Shown piece by piece: positions 19,070 to 26,671 of a stretch of 49,129 bases of DNA (within the stretch, counting starts at the first letter, position 1; every line of letters begins with the position of its first letter). Under the pieces are notes generated by a model. It was not told the origin of the DNA, did not search any database, and saw nothing but the letters and a program-made list of their open reading frames with translations. The position numbers were made by a program, and so were the translations under genes. The DNA comes from Succinatimonas hippei YIT 12066 (GTDB lineage Bacteria > Pseudomonadota > Gammaproteobacteria > Enterobacterales > Succinivibrionaceae), in contig NZ_GL830944.1 of assembly GCF_000188195.1 (NCBI RefSeq), positions 1 to 49,129 of the forward strand, in the 5' to 3' direction.

Positions 19070-19121
19070 CTATTTCTTTTTGAGTAAGTTTTAGCAACTT
19101 TCACTCAAATATAAAAAATTT

Positions 19122-19131
19122 TTTGCGCAAA
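19122..19131. promoter_or_regulatory. Candidate operator upstream of the LacI-type regulator
   Basis: The palindrome TTTGCGCAAA lies 80 nt before the start of the regulator gene; the same sequence with the same two following bases (TA) lies at 20274-20285 before the transketolase/TRAP operon. Sharing between regulator and target is typical of autoregulated LacI-family systems. A possible -10 (TATACT) is at 19149-19154; no good -35 is seen. Confidence 0.5.
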
Positions 19132-19210
19132 TAATATTAAAATTTTTGTATACTAAAAATGTTGTTCTGGTAAAAGTGTATTTTTTTGCGTCAATTTGCG
19201 GTAAAAAATT

Positions 19211-20203
19211 TTGGTTAGTATTGTTGATATCGCCAAAGAGTGCGGGGTTACTCCTTCAACCGTTTCGCGTGCGTTAAACGGTAAAGACGGCGTATCTGAA
19301 GCATTACGGGATAAGATCATCAAAACGAGCGTTGATCTCGGATATGAATCAAATGAAAAAGCCCGCTGGCTTGCTACCAAGGAAAGCAGGCAGATAGGAT
19401 TGATTCTGCCGGATATAACTTCACCATATTATGCTGCGATTGCTAAAGGCGTTTGTGATTATTTAAGACCGCTTGGCTACAGCGTTCTTTTGTGCAATTC
19501 TTCTCGCGATCGCCATGAAGAAAAAGAAAATATTAAAATGCTGCAGCGTCAAAGGGTTGACGGGGTAGTGGTAATTTCGGTTACGGCAAAAGAAGAAGAT
19601 CTTTTTCCGTTGCTAAACAGCGGAATTAAAGTCGTTGCGGCAGATGTGGAAATAGGCCCGGCGTTTTCAAGTGTTGTTAATGACAATTATCAAGGCGCAT
19701 TGATGCTGTTTAGGCATATGATAAAGTGCGGAAGCAGAAACATCGGCTGCATTTTAGGGGAGGCGCAGTCCCAAACTACGGTTGATCGCTTGAACGCACT
19801 GAAACGAGTGCTTGAAGAAAATTCAATTGAGTTTAATAAAGACAATGTCGTTTATACCGATGCGACATTTGAAAACGGTTATAAAAAAGCAAAAATGCTT
19901 ATAAGCAAAAAAATAGATTCTCTGTTTGCCATTAATGATACCGTTGCTTTGGGCGTGATTAAGTATTGTCAGGATCACGGTATTAATATACCTCATGATC
20001 TGAAAGTAGCAGGTTATGACGATCTGGAAATCGGCAGTATGATAGAAGTTCCTTTAACTACGGTTCATCAGCGCAAAGTGTTGCTTGGCAGAAAAGCTGC
20101 AGAGTTATTACTTCAAGAGATCAAATCTCATTCAGAGCCGCTTAAGATTGTTTTGGCGCCTAAGCTTACCGTGCGTTCTTCGTGTGGGGAAAATTTTCTT
20201 TAA
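19211..20203 (+). CDS. LacI/GalR-family transcriptional regulator
   Basis: A 330-residue LacI-type regulator. Residues 2-25 form the helix-turn-helix (IAKECGVTPSTVSRALNG), followed by the hinge helix (NEKARWLATKESRQIGLI) and a periplasmic-binding-protein-like effector domain (IGLILPDITSPYY, DGVVVIS, FAINDTVALGV, VAGYDDLEIG, VPLTTVHQ). The only in-frame start is TTG at 19211. The operon directly downstream (split transketolase plus TRAP transporter) is the obvious target; the effector would be a sugar or sugar acid handled by it (inference). Confidence 0.92.
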   Translation: MVSIVDIAKECGVTPSTVSRALNGKDGVSEALRDKIIKTSVDLGYESNEKARWLATKESRQIGLILPDITSPYYAAIAKGVCDYLRPLGYSVLLCNSSRDRHEEKENIKMLQRQRVDGVVVISVTAKEEDLFPLLNSGIKVVAADVEIGPAFSSVVNDNYQGALMLFRHMIKCGSRNIGCILGEAQSQTTVDRLNALKRVLEENSIEFNKDNVVYTDATFENGYKKAKMLISKKIDSLFAINDTVALGVIKYCQDHGINIPHDLKVAGYDDLEIGSMIEVPLTTVHQRKVLLGRKAAELLLQEIKSHSEPLKIVLAPKLTVRSSCGENFL

Positions 20204-20245
20204 AGAATAGCTGATTGCGGATCTATTCTGAAAAAAGTCCGCAAT
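20204..20245 (+). other. Potential H-type pseudoknot after the regulator stop
   Basis: AGAATAG (20204-20210) can pair with CTATTCT (20223-20229), while ATTGCGGA (20214-20221), within that loop, can pair with TCCGCAAT (20238-20245). The two stems either coexist as a pseudoknot or are alternatives. It begins immediately after the regulator stop and lies upstream of the likely operon promoter, so it belongs to the regulator mRNA 3' end. Without a U-tract it is not a standard terminator. Confidence 0.4.
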
Positions 20246-20254
20246 TTGTGATAG

Positions 20255-20302
20255 TTGTCACTGTAGTCAAACGTTTGCGCAAATATACTCAAATTATATA
20301 GT
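20255..20302 (+). promoter_or_regulatory. Promoter/operator region of the transketolase-TRAP operon
   Basis: Two overlapping palindromes, CAAACGTTTG (20268-20277) and TTTGCGCAAA (20274-20283), lie about 50-60 nt before the first gene. A plausible promoter is TTGCGC (20275-20280), 16 nt, TATAGT (20297-20302); the operator would then cover the -35. TATACT at 20284-20289 is an alternative -10 without a matching -35. The 12-mer TTTGCGCAAATA is shared with the region before the LacI-type gene. Confidence 0.55.
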
Positions 20303-20332
20303 CCAGTAATTGTTTTTCATGTCGGAGTATGT

Positions 20333-21142
20333 ATGCAAGCTGATTTACAGCAAATTGCCGCTAAATTACGCGGCTTGGCATTGGAAGCTATATTTGCCGG
20401 CGGATCAGGACATCCGGGCGGCTCTTTGTCTTTAGGCGAAATTATGGCGGCTTTATATTTTGAGGCTGCAAATATTAATGAAAAAGATCCTAAAGATCCT
20501 AAGCGTGATCGCGTTGTTTTAAGTAAAGGTCATGCCTGTCCGATTTTGTACGCGGCTTTATGCCTTAAGGGCTTTATCACCAAAGAGCAGTTGCTGTCGC
20601 TTCGTCATACAGACAGTTTCCTGCAGGGACATCCCGATATGAAAGGAACTCCCGGCGTTGATATGTCAACCGGATCTTTAGGTCAGGGCATTTCCGCAGC
20701 CTGCGGTATTGCGATGGGCGCTAAGCTTAAAAAAGAAGATTTTCATGTCTATGCCATATTGGGTGACGGAGAACTTGACGAGGGACAGGTCTGGGAAGCC
20801 TTGATGTTTGCCGCCCACTATAAGCTTGATAACTTGACCGTAATCGTTGATCACAACGGCTTGCAAATTGATGGTCCTAACAGTGAGGTTATGGATCTTG
20901 CCAATCTGAAAGCGCGTTTTGATGCTTTTGGTTTAAATACAATTGAAATTGACGGCAATAATCTTAATGAGGTAAGGCAATCTCTTGCTCTTGCTCGTGA
21001 AGTAAAAGGTAAACCTACTCTTATCCTTGCCAATACCGTAAAGGGTAAAGGCGTAAGTTTCATGGAAAATCAGGTAGGTTGGCACGGTAAGGCACCGAGC
21101 AGAGAAGATTTAGACAAGGCATTGGCAGAGTTGGGAGTTTAA
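20333..21142 (+). CDS. Transketolase, N-terminal (ThDP-binding) subunit
   Basis: A 269-residue N-terminal half of a split transketolase. It holds the thiamine-diphosphate/Mg site GDGELDEGQVWEA with the later asparagine-containing loop VDHNGLQIDG, and the substrate-side GSGHPGGSLS, SKGHACPILY and TGSLGQGIS. CGGAG precedes the ATG. The other half follows after 6 nt. The pair would transfer a two-carbon ketol unit. Split forms are common in catabolic clusters (for instance apulose-4-phosphate transketolase), so this is likely a pathway-specific enzyme under the upstream LacI-type regulator, not the general pentose-phosphate enzyme (inference). Confidence 0.93.
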   Translation: MQADLQQIAAKLRGLALEAIFAGGSGHPGGSLSLGEIMAALYFEAANINEKDPKDPKRDRVVLSKGHACPILYAALCLKGFITKEQLLSLRHTDSFLQGHPDMKGTPGVDMSTGSLGQGISAACGIAMGAKLKKEDFHVYAILGDGELDEGQVWEALMFAAHYKLDNLTVIVDHNGLQIDGPNSEVMDLANLKARFDAFGLNTIEIDGNNLNEVRQSLALAREVKGKPTLILANTVKGKGVSFMENQVGWHGKAPSREDLDKALAELGV

Positions 21143-21148
21143 TAAGAA

Positions 21149-22063
21149 ATGAAAGCAAATCGACAAGCATTCGGTGAGGCTTTGGTAGAGCTGTACAAAT
21201 CAAAGCCCAATATCGTCTCCCTTGACGCTGATTTGGCTGCAGCCACTTACAGTGCTGTCTTCAAGAAAGAGCATCCTGAGGCTTTTATCGACTGCGGTAT
21301 TGCCGAGCAGAATATGATGACTGTGGCGGCAGGTCTTTCTACTGTCGGGCTTATCCCTTTTGTCAGCACTTTTGCCGTTTTTGCAAGCCTGCGTGCCGGC
21401 GAGCAATTTCGCAACAGTATTTGTTATCCGCATCTTAATGTCAAAGTGGTAGGAACTCATGCCGGCATCGAATGCGGCGCAGATGGCGCCACCCATCAGG
21501 CACTTGAGGATATTGCTTTGATGCGTACAATCCCGGGGACCGTTGTTTTGGCTCCGGCTGACGCTTATGCCACTCGTGCTCTTGTTTTTGCAATGGCTGA
21601 CCATGTCGGTCCTTGCTATATGCGTGTAGGCCGTGACAAGGTAGAGGAAATTTATGACGCTGGAACTAAATTTACAATCGGCGGATCGCATTGTCTGCGT
21701 AAAGGAAATAAAGCTGCGATTTTAGCGGCTGGCGACAGAGTGCAAAGCGCCCTTGAGGCAGCAGATATTCTTGAAAAAGAAGGTATTAAGGTAAGCGTAT
21801 ACGATATGTACTCTATTAAGCCTTTAGATGAAAATGCCGTTAAGGAAGCTGCTGAATGCGGATTAATCGTGACGGTTGAAGATCATCAGAAAGTTGGCGG
21901 ATTAGGCAGTGCAGTTTGTGAGTGCGTATGCCGTAACAAGCCGTGCAAAGTCGTAACCATGGGCATGGAGAGTTTCGGACGCTCTGGGCCTTCTTCAGAA
22001 CTATTCAAACTTTACGGTTTGGATGGTGCATCAATTGCCGCTATTGTTAAATCAAATCTTTAA
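21149..22063 (+). CDS. Transketolase, C-terminal (pyrimidine-binding) subunit
   Basis: A 304-residue partner covering the pyrimidine-binding and C-terminal domains of transketolase. IDCGIAEQNMMTVAAGLS carries the glutamate that activates ThDP; GTHAGIECGADGATHQALEDIA and the C-terminal VTVEDHQKVGGLGSAV are family hallmarks. It cannot function without the 269-residue N-terminal subunit encoded just upstream. The gene is followed by dctP after about 35 nt, placing the enzyme in one unit with a TRAP importer; no kinase or other catabolic enzyme is encoded here. Confidence 0.93.
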   Translation: MKANRQAFGEALVELYKSKPNIVSLDADLAAATYSAVFKKEHPEAFIDCGIAEQNMMTVAAGLSTVGLIPFVSTFAVFASLRAGEQFRNSICYPHLNVKVVGTHAGIECGADGATHQALEDIALMRTIPGTVVLAPADAYATRALVFAMADHVGPCYMRVGRDKVEEIYDAGTKFTIGGSHCLRKGNKAAILAAGDRVQSALEAADILEKEGIKVSVYDMYSIKPLDENAVKEAAECGLIVTVEDHQKVGGLGSAVCECVCRNKPCKVVTMGMESFGRSGPSSELFKLYGLDGASIAAIVKSNL

Positions 22064-22098
22064 TTTAGGACAGGTTTTACCAAAGTAAGGAGATGAAC

Positions 22099-23094
22099 AT
22101 GAAAGTTAAAACTATGTTGGGTGCAGCTTTAGCTGCCGCTTTAATGGCTAATGCCGCAGCCTCTTATGCAGATGACGTCATTAATATGCGTTTTGCCAAC
22201 GCTACCAACCAGGCGGCAAAAGACGCAGCTGTAGCAATGATTGACGTGGTACAGAAAGAATCTGGCGGTACCATTCAAATCAAACATTTCCCTGACAATA
22301 TGTTAGGTGATGATCGTGTTGCTATCGAGTCCACCATTATGGGTGATATCGATATCGTTTTGGCACAGCCTTCAACTTTAACTTCATTTATTCCTGACGT
22401 TTATTTGTGGGACGCTCCGTTCCTGTTTGCTACCGCTGAAGATGCAATCCGCTGCTTTAACAGCGATATAGGCAAGACCATTAACGGTAAAGTAGAAAGC
22501 CGCAATCTTCATTATTTCACCATGGTAGGCAACGGCTTCCGTCACTATACCAACAATAAAGTTGCAGTAAAGGTTCCTGCTGACGTCGCAGGTGCTAAGG
22601 TTCGTGTACAGGAATCTGAAATTCAGATGGCTCAGTGGAAAGCCTGGGGTGCAAATCCTACCCCGATGGCCTTTGCTGAAGTATTGCCGGCTTTGCAGCA
22701 GGGCACTATCGATGCTCAGGAGAACCCTCTTGCCATTATCGATGCCAACAAGCTTTATGAAGTTCAGCACTATATTTCATTGACCGGTCATCAGTACAGC
22801 CCGCAGATCCTGCTTATGAATAAAGCACGCTGGGAGTCTTTGTCCGATGCTCAGAAGAAGGCCATGAACGACGGTGTAGAAACCTTCATTAAAGTTCAGC
22901 GCGAGCGTTCTATTGAACTTGACGCTCTTTCCGAGAAGAAGTTCAAGGACGCAGGCTGCGAAATCATTACTCTTACCGATGCTGAGCGCCAGCAGTGGAT
23001 TGACAAAGCCAAAGAGGGCGGTGTTTATGACTTGGTCAAGAGCATGATGGATACTCCTGAGTACGTTGACCGCGTCTTGAATAAAGACTACTAA
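22099..23094 (+). CDS. dctP: TRAP transporter substrate-binding protein, DctP family
   Basis: Periplasmic solute-binding subunit. Residues 1-24 are a typical signal peptide ending ASYADD. The binding core shows GFRHYTNNK, GAKVRVQES with the arginine that usually clamps a substrate carboxylate, and GANPTPMAFAEVLPALQQGTIDAQENP. The second of two in-frame ATGs (22099) is chosen since AAGGAG lies 6 nt before it; the first ATG touches the ribosome site. Substrate is likely a sugar acid or other carboxylate, given the family and the linked transketolase, but cannot be named. Confidence 0.93.
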   Translation: MKVKTMLGAALAAALMANAAASYADDVINMRFANATNQAAKDAAVAMIDVVQKESGGTIQIKHFPDNMLGDDRVAIESTIMGDIDIVLAQPSTLTSFIPDVYLWDAPFLFATAEDAIRCFNSDIGKTINGKVESRNLHYFTMVGNGFRHYTNNKVAVKVPADVAGAKVRVQESEIQMAQWKAWGANPTPMAFAEVLPALQQGTIDAQENPLAIIDANKLYEVQHYISLTGHQYSPQILLMNKARWESLSDAQKKAMNDGVETFIKVQRERSIELDALSEKKFKDAGCEIITLTDAERQQWIDKAKEGGVYDLVKSMMDTPEYVDRVLNKDY

Positions 23095-23105
23095 TCCCTC
23101 TATTT

Positions 23106-23129
23106 AAGCCTCCACGTTCGTGGAGGCTT
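23106..23129 (+). terminator. Stable stem-loop between dctP and dctQ
   Basis: AAGCCTCCAC and GTGGAGGCTT form a 10-bp stem with loop GTTC, 11 nt after dctP. Only three U residues follow. Its position suggests partial termination or 3'-end protection, keeping the binding protein more abundant than the membrane subunits, as often seen in transport operons. Confidence 0.6.
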
Positions 23130-23168
23130 TAACTTAGCCTCAGTCTGTTCCCTAAATTCTGCGGTTTT

Positions 23169-23681
23169 ATGATGAAAATATTAGATTTTTTAAATAATAA
23201 ATTAGAGATGTGGATTTGCGTGATCCTGATGTCGGCTATCGGTATCGTACTCAGCTTCCAGGTTATCATGCGCTATATTTTCCATTCATCTTTAGGCTGG
23301 TCAGAAGAACTTGCACGTTATATGTTCGTGTGGCTTGTTTTTATCGGCATCAGCTATGGTGCCAAAGTCATGCGTCATATTAAGATTGATGCCTTTTTAT
23401 TTTTGTTCCCTAAAATTCTTCGTCCGTACATAGTTATCTTAGGTGACGTTCTTTCATTGGTTTTTGCTATAGCCGTAATTTATTTAGGTTGGGGCATGGT
23501 TCAGACTCAGCTTATGATTGGACAGTTGTCACCTGCAATGCGTATTCCTATGTGGATTGTGTATTTAGCTCCGATTGTAGGCTTCGGATTGGCATCCATT
23601 CGCCTGATTCAGGGAATTATTTACCATATTAAGCATTTAAAAGACGGCGAAGGTGATCCTAATGCCGAGATTGAGCAGTAG
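23169..23681 (+). CDS. dctQ: TRAP transporter small permease, DctQ family
   Basis: A 170-residue protein with four hydrophobic helices and the DctQ hallmark VIMRYIFHSSLGWSEELARY followed by VWLVFIGISYGAK. It forms the membrane complex with the DctM subunit encoded 11 nt downstream. A second ATG directly after the first (23172) is an equally possible start. Separated from dctP by a stem-loop. Confidence 0.93.
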   Translation: MMKILDFLNNKLEMWICVILMSAIGIVLSFQVIMRYIFHSSLGWSEELARYMFVWLVFIGISYGAKVMRHIKIDAFLFLFPKILRPYIVILGDVLSLVFAIAVIYLGWGMVQTQLMIGQLSPAMRIPMWIVYLAPIVGFGLASIRLIQGIIYHIKHLKDGEGDPNAEIEQ

Positions 23682-23692
23682 GGAGTAGCAAG

Positions 23693-24973
23693 ATGGCATC
23701 AACAGTTCTTTTAGTTTCTCTTGCGATCTTTTTGATCTTAAATATGCCGGTCGGTCTTGCAATCGGCTTGTCCACTCTTGCGGCTTTACTTACCGGAGAG
23801 ACATTAAGCCTTAATGCTCTTTCTCAGCAGATGGTAATTAGCTGCGATTCTTTCCCGATTCTGGCTGTTCCTTTGTTTATTTTGGCTGGCGACTTGATGG
23901 GCGCCGGCGGCGTATCCCGCAGAATTTTAAATGTCTGTAACGTCTTTTTCGGACGCATCACCGGCGGTCTTGCAATCGTTACCGTTTTAGTCTGCATGTT
24001 CTTTGCCGCAGTTTCAGGCTCCGGTCCTGCAACCGTGGCTGCCGTAGGATCCATGGTTATTCCTACCATGATCGAGCTTGGTTATAAGCGCTCTTTCGTT
24101 TTGGCCTTGGTCGCGACAGCCGGAACTATCGGCGTAATTATTCCGCCGTCAATTCCGATGGTGCTTTACGGTGTTTCTACCGGAACTTCCGTTACCTCTT
24201 TGTTTATGGGCGGATTCCTTCCCGGTTTATTAATCGGCGGCGCTTTGATGCTTTACTCTTATATTTACTGCAAAGTAAAAGGATATAAGGGACACAGTGA
24301 GCCGTTCTCCGGTAAAAAAGCGTGGGATGCTGTATGGGAAGCCAAATGGGCTTTAATTAACCCGATCATCATTTTGGGCGGTATTTACGCCGGTATTTTC
24401 ACCCCGACCGAAGCTGCCGCAATCGCCGCTTTGTATGCATTTATTTGCGGTGCCTTCATTCACCGCGAGCTTGATGCAAAAGGTTTATTTAAAGCAATTG
24501 CCACTTCATGCTGCACGACCGGTACCGTTATGGTGATTTTGGCATGCGCGACCGGTTTTTCCAAGATTTTAACTGTAGAGCAGGTTCCGCAGCTTGTAAC
24601 TCAAACATTGCTTGAGATCACCGACAGCAAGATTGTCTTGTTAATTTTGATTAACATCATGCTGCTTATCGTCGGATGCTTCATGGATCAGACCCCTGCA
24701 ATTTTGATTTTGGCTCCGATCCTTTTACCGGTTGCCGTTTCTTTAGGTCTAGATCCGGTTCACTTCGGTCTTATCATGGTTGCAAACCTTGCCATCGGCT
24801 TTATTACTCCGCCTTTGGGCATGGCGCTCTTCGTGGCGGCTCGTATTTCCAATACGAAGCTTGAAGTCGTGTTAAAAGGCATCGTTCCGTTTATCTTCCT
24901 GATTATCGGTACTTTGACTTTGATTACTTTCATTCCGCAGATCACTATGTTCCTGCCGAATTTGATGAAGTAA
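23693..24973 (+). CDS. dctM: TRAP transporter large permease, DctM family
   Basis: A 426-residue membrane protein with about 12 hydrophobic segments, the ion-coupled translocation subunit. Family signatures are PVGLAIGLSTLAAL, FPILAVPLFILAGDLMGAGG, VSGSGPATVAAVGSMVIPTM, GTIGVIIPPSIPMVLYG, IFTPTEAAAIAALYA and ITPPLGMALFVAAR. GGGAG lies 7 nt before the ATG. It ends the transketolase-dctPQM operon; two near-identical 15-nt direct repeats and a terminator follow. Confidence 0.95.
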   Translation: MASTVLLVSLAIFLILNMPVGLAIGLSTLAALLTGETLSLNALSQQMVISCDSFPILAVPLFILAGDLMGAGGVSRRILNVCNVFFGRITGGLAIVTVLVCMFFAAVSGSGPATVAAVGSMVIPTMIELGYKRSFVLALVATAGTIGVIIPPSIPMVLYGVSTGTSVTSLFMGGFLPGLLIGGALMLYSYIYCKVKGYKGHSEPFSGKKAWDAVWEAKWALINPIIILGGIYAGIFTPTEAAAIAALYAFICGAFIHRELDAKGLFKAIATSCCTTGTVMVILACATGFSKILTVEQVPQLVTQTLLEITDSKIVLLILINIMLLIVGCFMDQTPAILILAPILLPVAVSLGLDPVHFGLIMVANLAIGFITPPLGMALFVAARISNTKLEVVLKGIVPFIFLIIGTLTLITFIPQITMFLPNLMK

Positions 24974-25007
24974 TAGATAGTTAATTAATAGATAGTTAAG
25001 AAAATTT

Positions 25008-25043
25008 AAAACCGATCTTGCGTAAATGTAGGGTCGGTTTTTT
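25008..25043 (+). terminator. Rho-independent terminator of the transketolase-TRAP operon
   Basis: AAAACCGATC pairs with GGTCGGTTTT (one G-U) around a loop of about 14 nt, followed by a run of Us. Located 35 nt after the dctM stop. Confidence 0.8.
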
Positions 25044-25199
25044 GTTGGATTGCACTACGGTTTTTATCTGATAAAAAAGCTCCTAATGTTAATAGTGCTC
25101 TTTAGATTGGATAATTTCACAGCAATTGTTTTTTACAACGAAAACGAAGCGATGTTTTAAATCACCATCCTATATATCGGTAGGCTTTAGTTATACAGG

Positions 25200-25500
25200 T
25201 TAAGTATTTGGCGCAGAGGCAAGAGATGCTGTAAATCTGATACCTAATGCATTTAAAATCTGCATAAGAGTTTTAATGCCGGGATTGCCTTTGTGGCTTA
25301 GAGCCTTATATAAATAAGCCCTATCAACAGTACTTTTTTTTAGACACATCAGATAATCCTTTACGTTTGGCATAGACTCCTAAAACATCTAATAAATAAC
25401 CGGCATCATTTGATGCTAAAGCGTCGTTCAATAAAAAAACTAATTCATCATCAGAAGTTACAAAATTATTTAAATCAAATTCTTTAAATGTCTCCGCCAT
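25200..25500 (-). pseudogene. Frameshifted addiction-module antidote (HI1420-type)
   Basis: Minus-strand gene of 301 nt. Frame 0 gives MAETFKEFDLNNFVTSDDEL... through about residue 55, then hits a run of eight A residues (25341-25334 on the minus strand) and stops at TGA. Skipping one base restores STVDRAYLYKALSHKGNPGI and a helix-turn-helix to the end LASAPNT. This matches the putative addiction-module antidote family (Xre-like HTH, about 99 aa). The start is well supported: AAGGAG lies 7 nt upstream. It may be a true pseudogene, or the A8 run may slip during transcription and restore product. The partner toxin gene upstream is truncated. Confidence 0.78.
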
Positions 25501-25538
25501 TTAAGTACTCCTTTGCTATTTTCTCTGCATTAAGAATA
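25484..25538 (-). pseudogene. C-terminal stub of the toxin partner
   Basis: Reads ILNAEKIAKEYLNGGDI and then stops, overlapping the antidote start by 17 nt. In this toxin-antidote family the RelE-like toxin precedes the antidote and overlaps it in this way. The rest of the gene is missing; the miniature IS element starts exactly at this stub. Assigned from position and helical, lysine-rich tail only. Confidence 0.5.
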
Positions 25539-25726
25539 GGGGATGCGGACAAAATCCTGGACAAAAACCGGAATAAAAGATTTTATCTTAAGTCTTGATA
25601 AATACCTTCATTGGTATAACGAGCATAGAATCAAGGCAAGTTTGGGATATAAAAGTCCGGTGCAATATCGGCAATCTTTAGGTATTATGAACTGAAAATC
25701 ATGTCCAACTTTTTGTCCGCACCCCC
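25539..25726. mobile_element. 188-bp IS3-derived miniature element with terminal inverted repeats
   Basis: The left end GGGGATGCGGACAAAA (from 25539) and the inverted right end GGGGGTGCGGACAAAA (from 25726) match at 15 of 16 bases, and the similarity continues inward through TGGACA. Between them lies only the C-terminal tail of an IS3-family OrfB transposase. This is an internally deleted IS, non-autonomous. No convincing target duplication flanks it (ATA versus TTT). It interrupts the toxin gene of a toxin-antidote pair. Confidence 0.8.
25600..25695 (+). pseudogene. IS3-family OrfB transposase, C-terminal remnant
   Basis: Reads KYLHWYNEHRIKASLGYKSP and ends VQYRQSLGIMN, then TGA. The pattern YxxWYNxxRIxxSLxxxSPxxYR is the C-terminal signature of the IS3-family DDE integrase domain. 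All catalytic residues upstream except this tail are gone. The same frame continues open upstream to the element end (IKDFILSLD). Confidence 0.85.
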
Positions 25727-25854
25727 TTTGTAGGTTTAGCAAAATATTAAATATACCAAGAAATTTTGATATAAAGATGAGCCCTACATGATAGTTAAGG
25801 CTCAAAGAAATATGATGTCTGTTTTTAACATTTAAGCGGTTGTCAATTTACTTT

Positions 25855-26664
25855 TTATTTGCTTTGCCAGCCCGGCAAACGTAAATCAATCTGTCCCGTT
25901 TCCGTAGGATTTAACGATCCGAAACCGAAAGCTTCGAGCAAGGTTTGCGCTTCATCATTTTCTCTTAAAAAGCGGGTAAAGGCTAAAGCGTCATTGCGTT
26001 TTGTCGATTCATCGATAATTAAAGTGTAGTAGAAAATATCAGGATAATATTCGCGCGGGACTATCCAGTATGATCCGTTTACCATTTTGGTTTTGGAGCT
26101 TATTAAGGGTAGTGTGATAAATCCTGCTTCCACATTTTGGTTTGCAACCATGGAGTGGACCTGGTATTCGTGTTCGGGGTAGAAGATCTTGTCTTTAAGA
26201 TAGTCTGTCGGAAATCCTTTGTTAGCGACGATTTGCTTTGCCGCAAAGCCGACTGGAGTAAGTCTCGGATCAGGAATTGCCAGGGACTTTAGTTTTTTAG
26301 TATAGATTGCAGAGATATTACCGTTAAATAAGCGCGGATTAGCGGACCACAAAATAAGTTTAGCACGGGTAAAAGGAATAAATGAGGCAGGAGAGGTCTT
26401 ATTTAAACGAATAAGACTTATCGGTAGTCTTTCATCAGGACTGATTATGACATCGCACTTTAACTTGTTATTGATAATTCCGGTATAGATATTAGATGCG
26501 GTAGTGTAATGAGCATCAAATTCAACCGGAATTTTGGGAGTAAGAGCTTCAAGAGCGCTGTACATTTGCGTGGTAGCACAAACCTGCAGCTTTTGTTCTG
26601 CAGCTTGAGTGCAAAAAGATACAGATACTATGGCAGCTAAGGCAATAAATTTTTTAAACAACAT
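25855..26664 (-). CDS. ModA-like periplasmic substrate-binding protein
   Basis: A 269-residue protein with a signal peptide (MLFKKFIALAAIVSVSFCTQA) and a type II periplasmic-binding fold resembling molybdate-binding ModA: LQVCATTQMYSALEAL, CDVIISPDERLP, LAIPDPRLTPVGFAAKQIV and FTRFLRENDEAQTLLEAFGF. By eye, the first oxyanion-binding serine of ModA is replaced (TTQMY where ModA has AASLT), so the ligand may not be molybdate. I chose the ATG at 26664, 7 nt after the stop of the fused transporter gene; the frame is open further upstream but inside that gene. No ABC permease or ATPase is nearby, which is unusual. Confidence 0.72.
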   Translation of the reverse strand: MLFKKFIALAAIVSVSFCTQAAEQKLQVCATTQMYSALEALTPKIPVEFDAHYTTASNIYTGIINNKLKCDVIISPDERLPISLIRLNKTSPASFIPFTRAKLILWSANPRLFNGNISAIYTKKLKSLAIPDPRLTPVGFAAKQIVANKGFPTDYLKDKIFYPEHEYQVHSMVANQNVEAGFITLPLISSKTKMVNGSYWIVPREYYPDIFYYTLIIDESTKRNDALAFTRFLRENDEAQTLLEAFGFGSLNPTETGQIDLRLPGWQSK

Positions 26665-26671
26665 AAAATAA

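Noticed and set aside
21200-21691. Minus-strand open frame of 163 codons opposite the transketolase C-terminal subunit
   Set aside because: Antisense to a strongly conserved gene, with no start signal and a low-complexity reading without any known fold.
25044-25199. Additional gene between the TRAP operon terminator and the antidote pseudogene
   Set aside because: No frame of useful length or recognisable content is found; only a tiny CCTA/TAGG inverted repeat.
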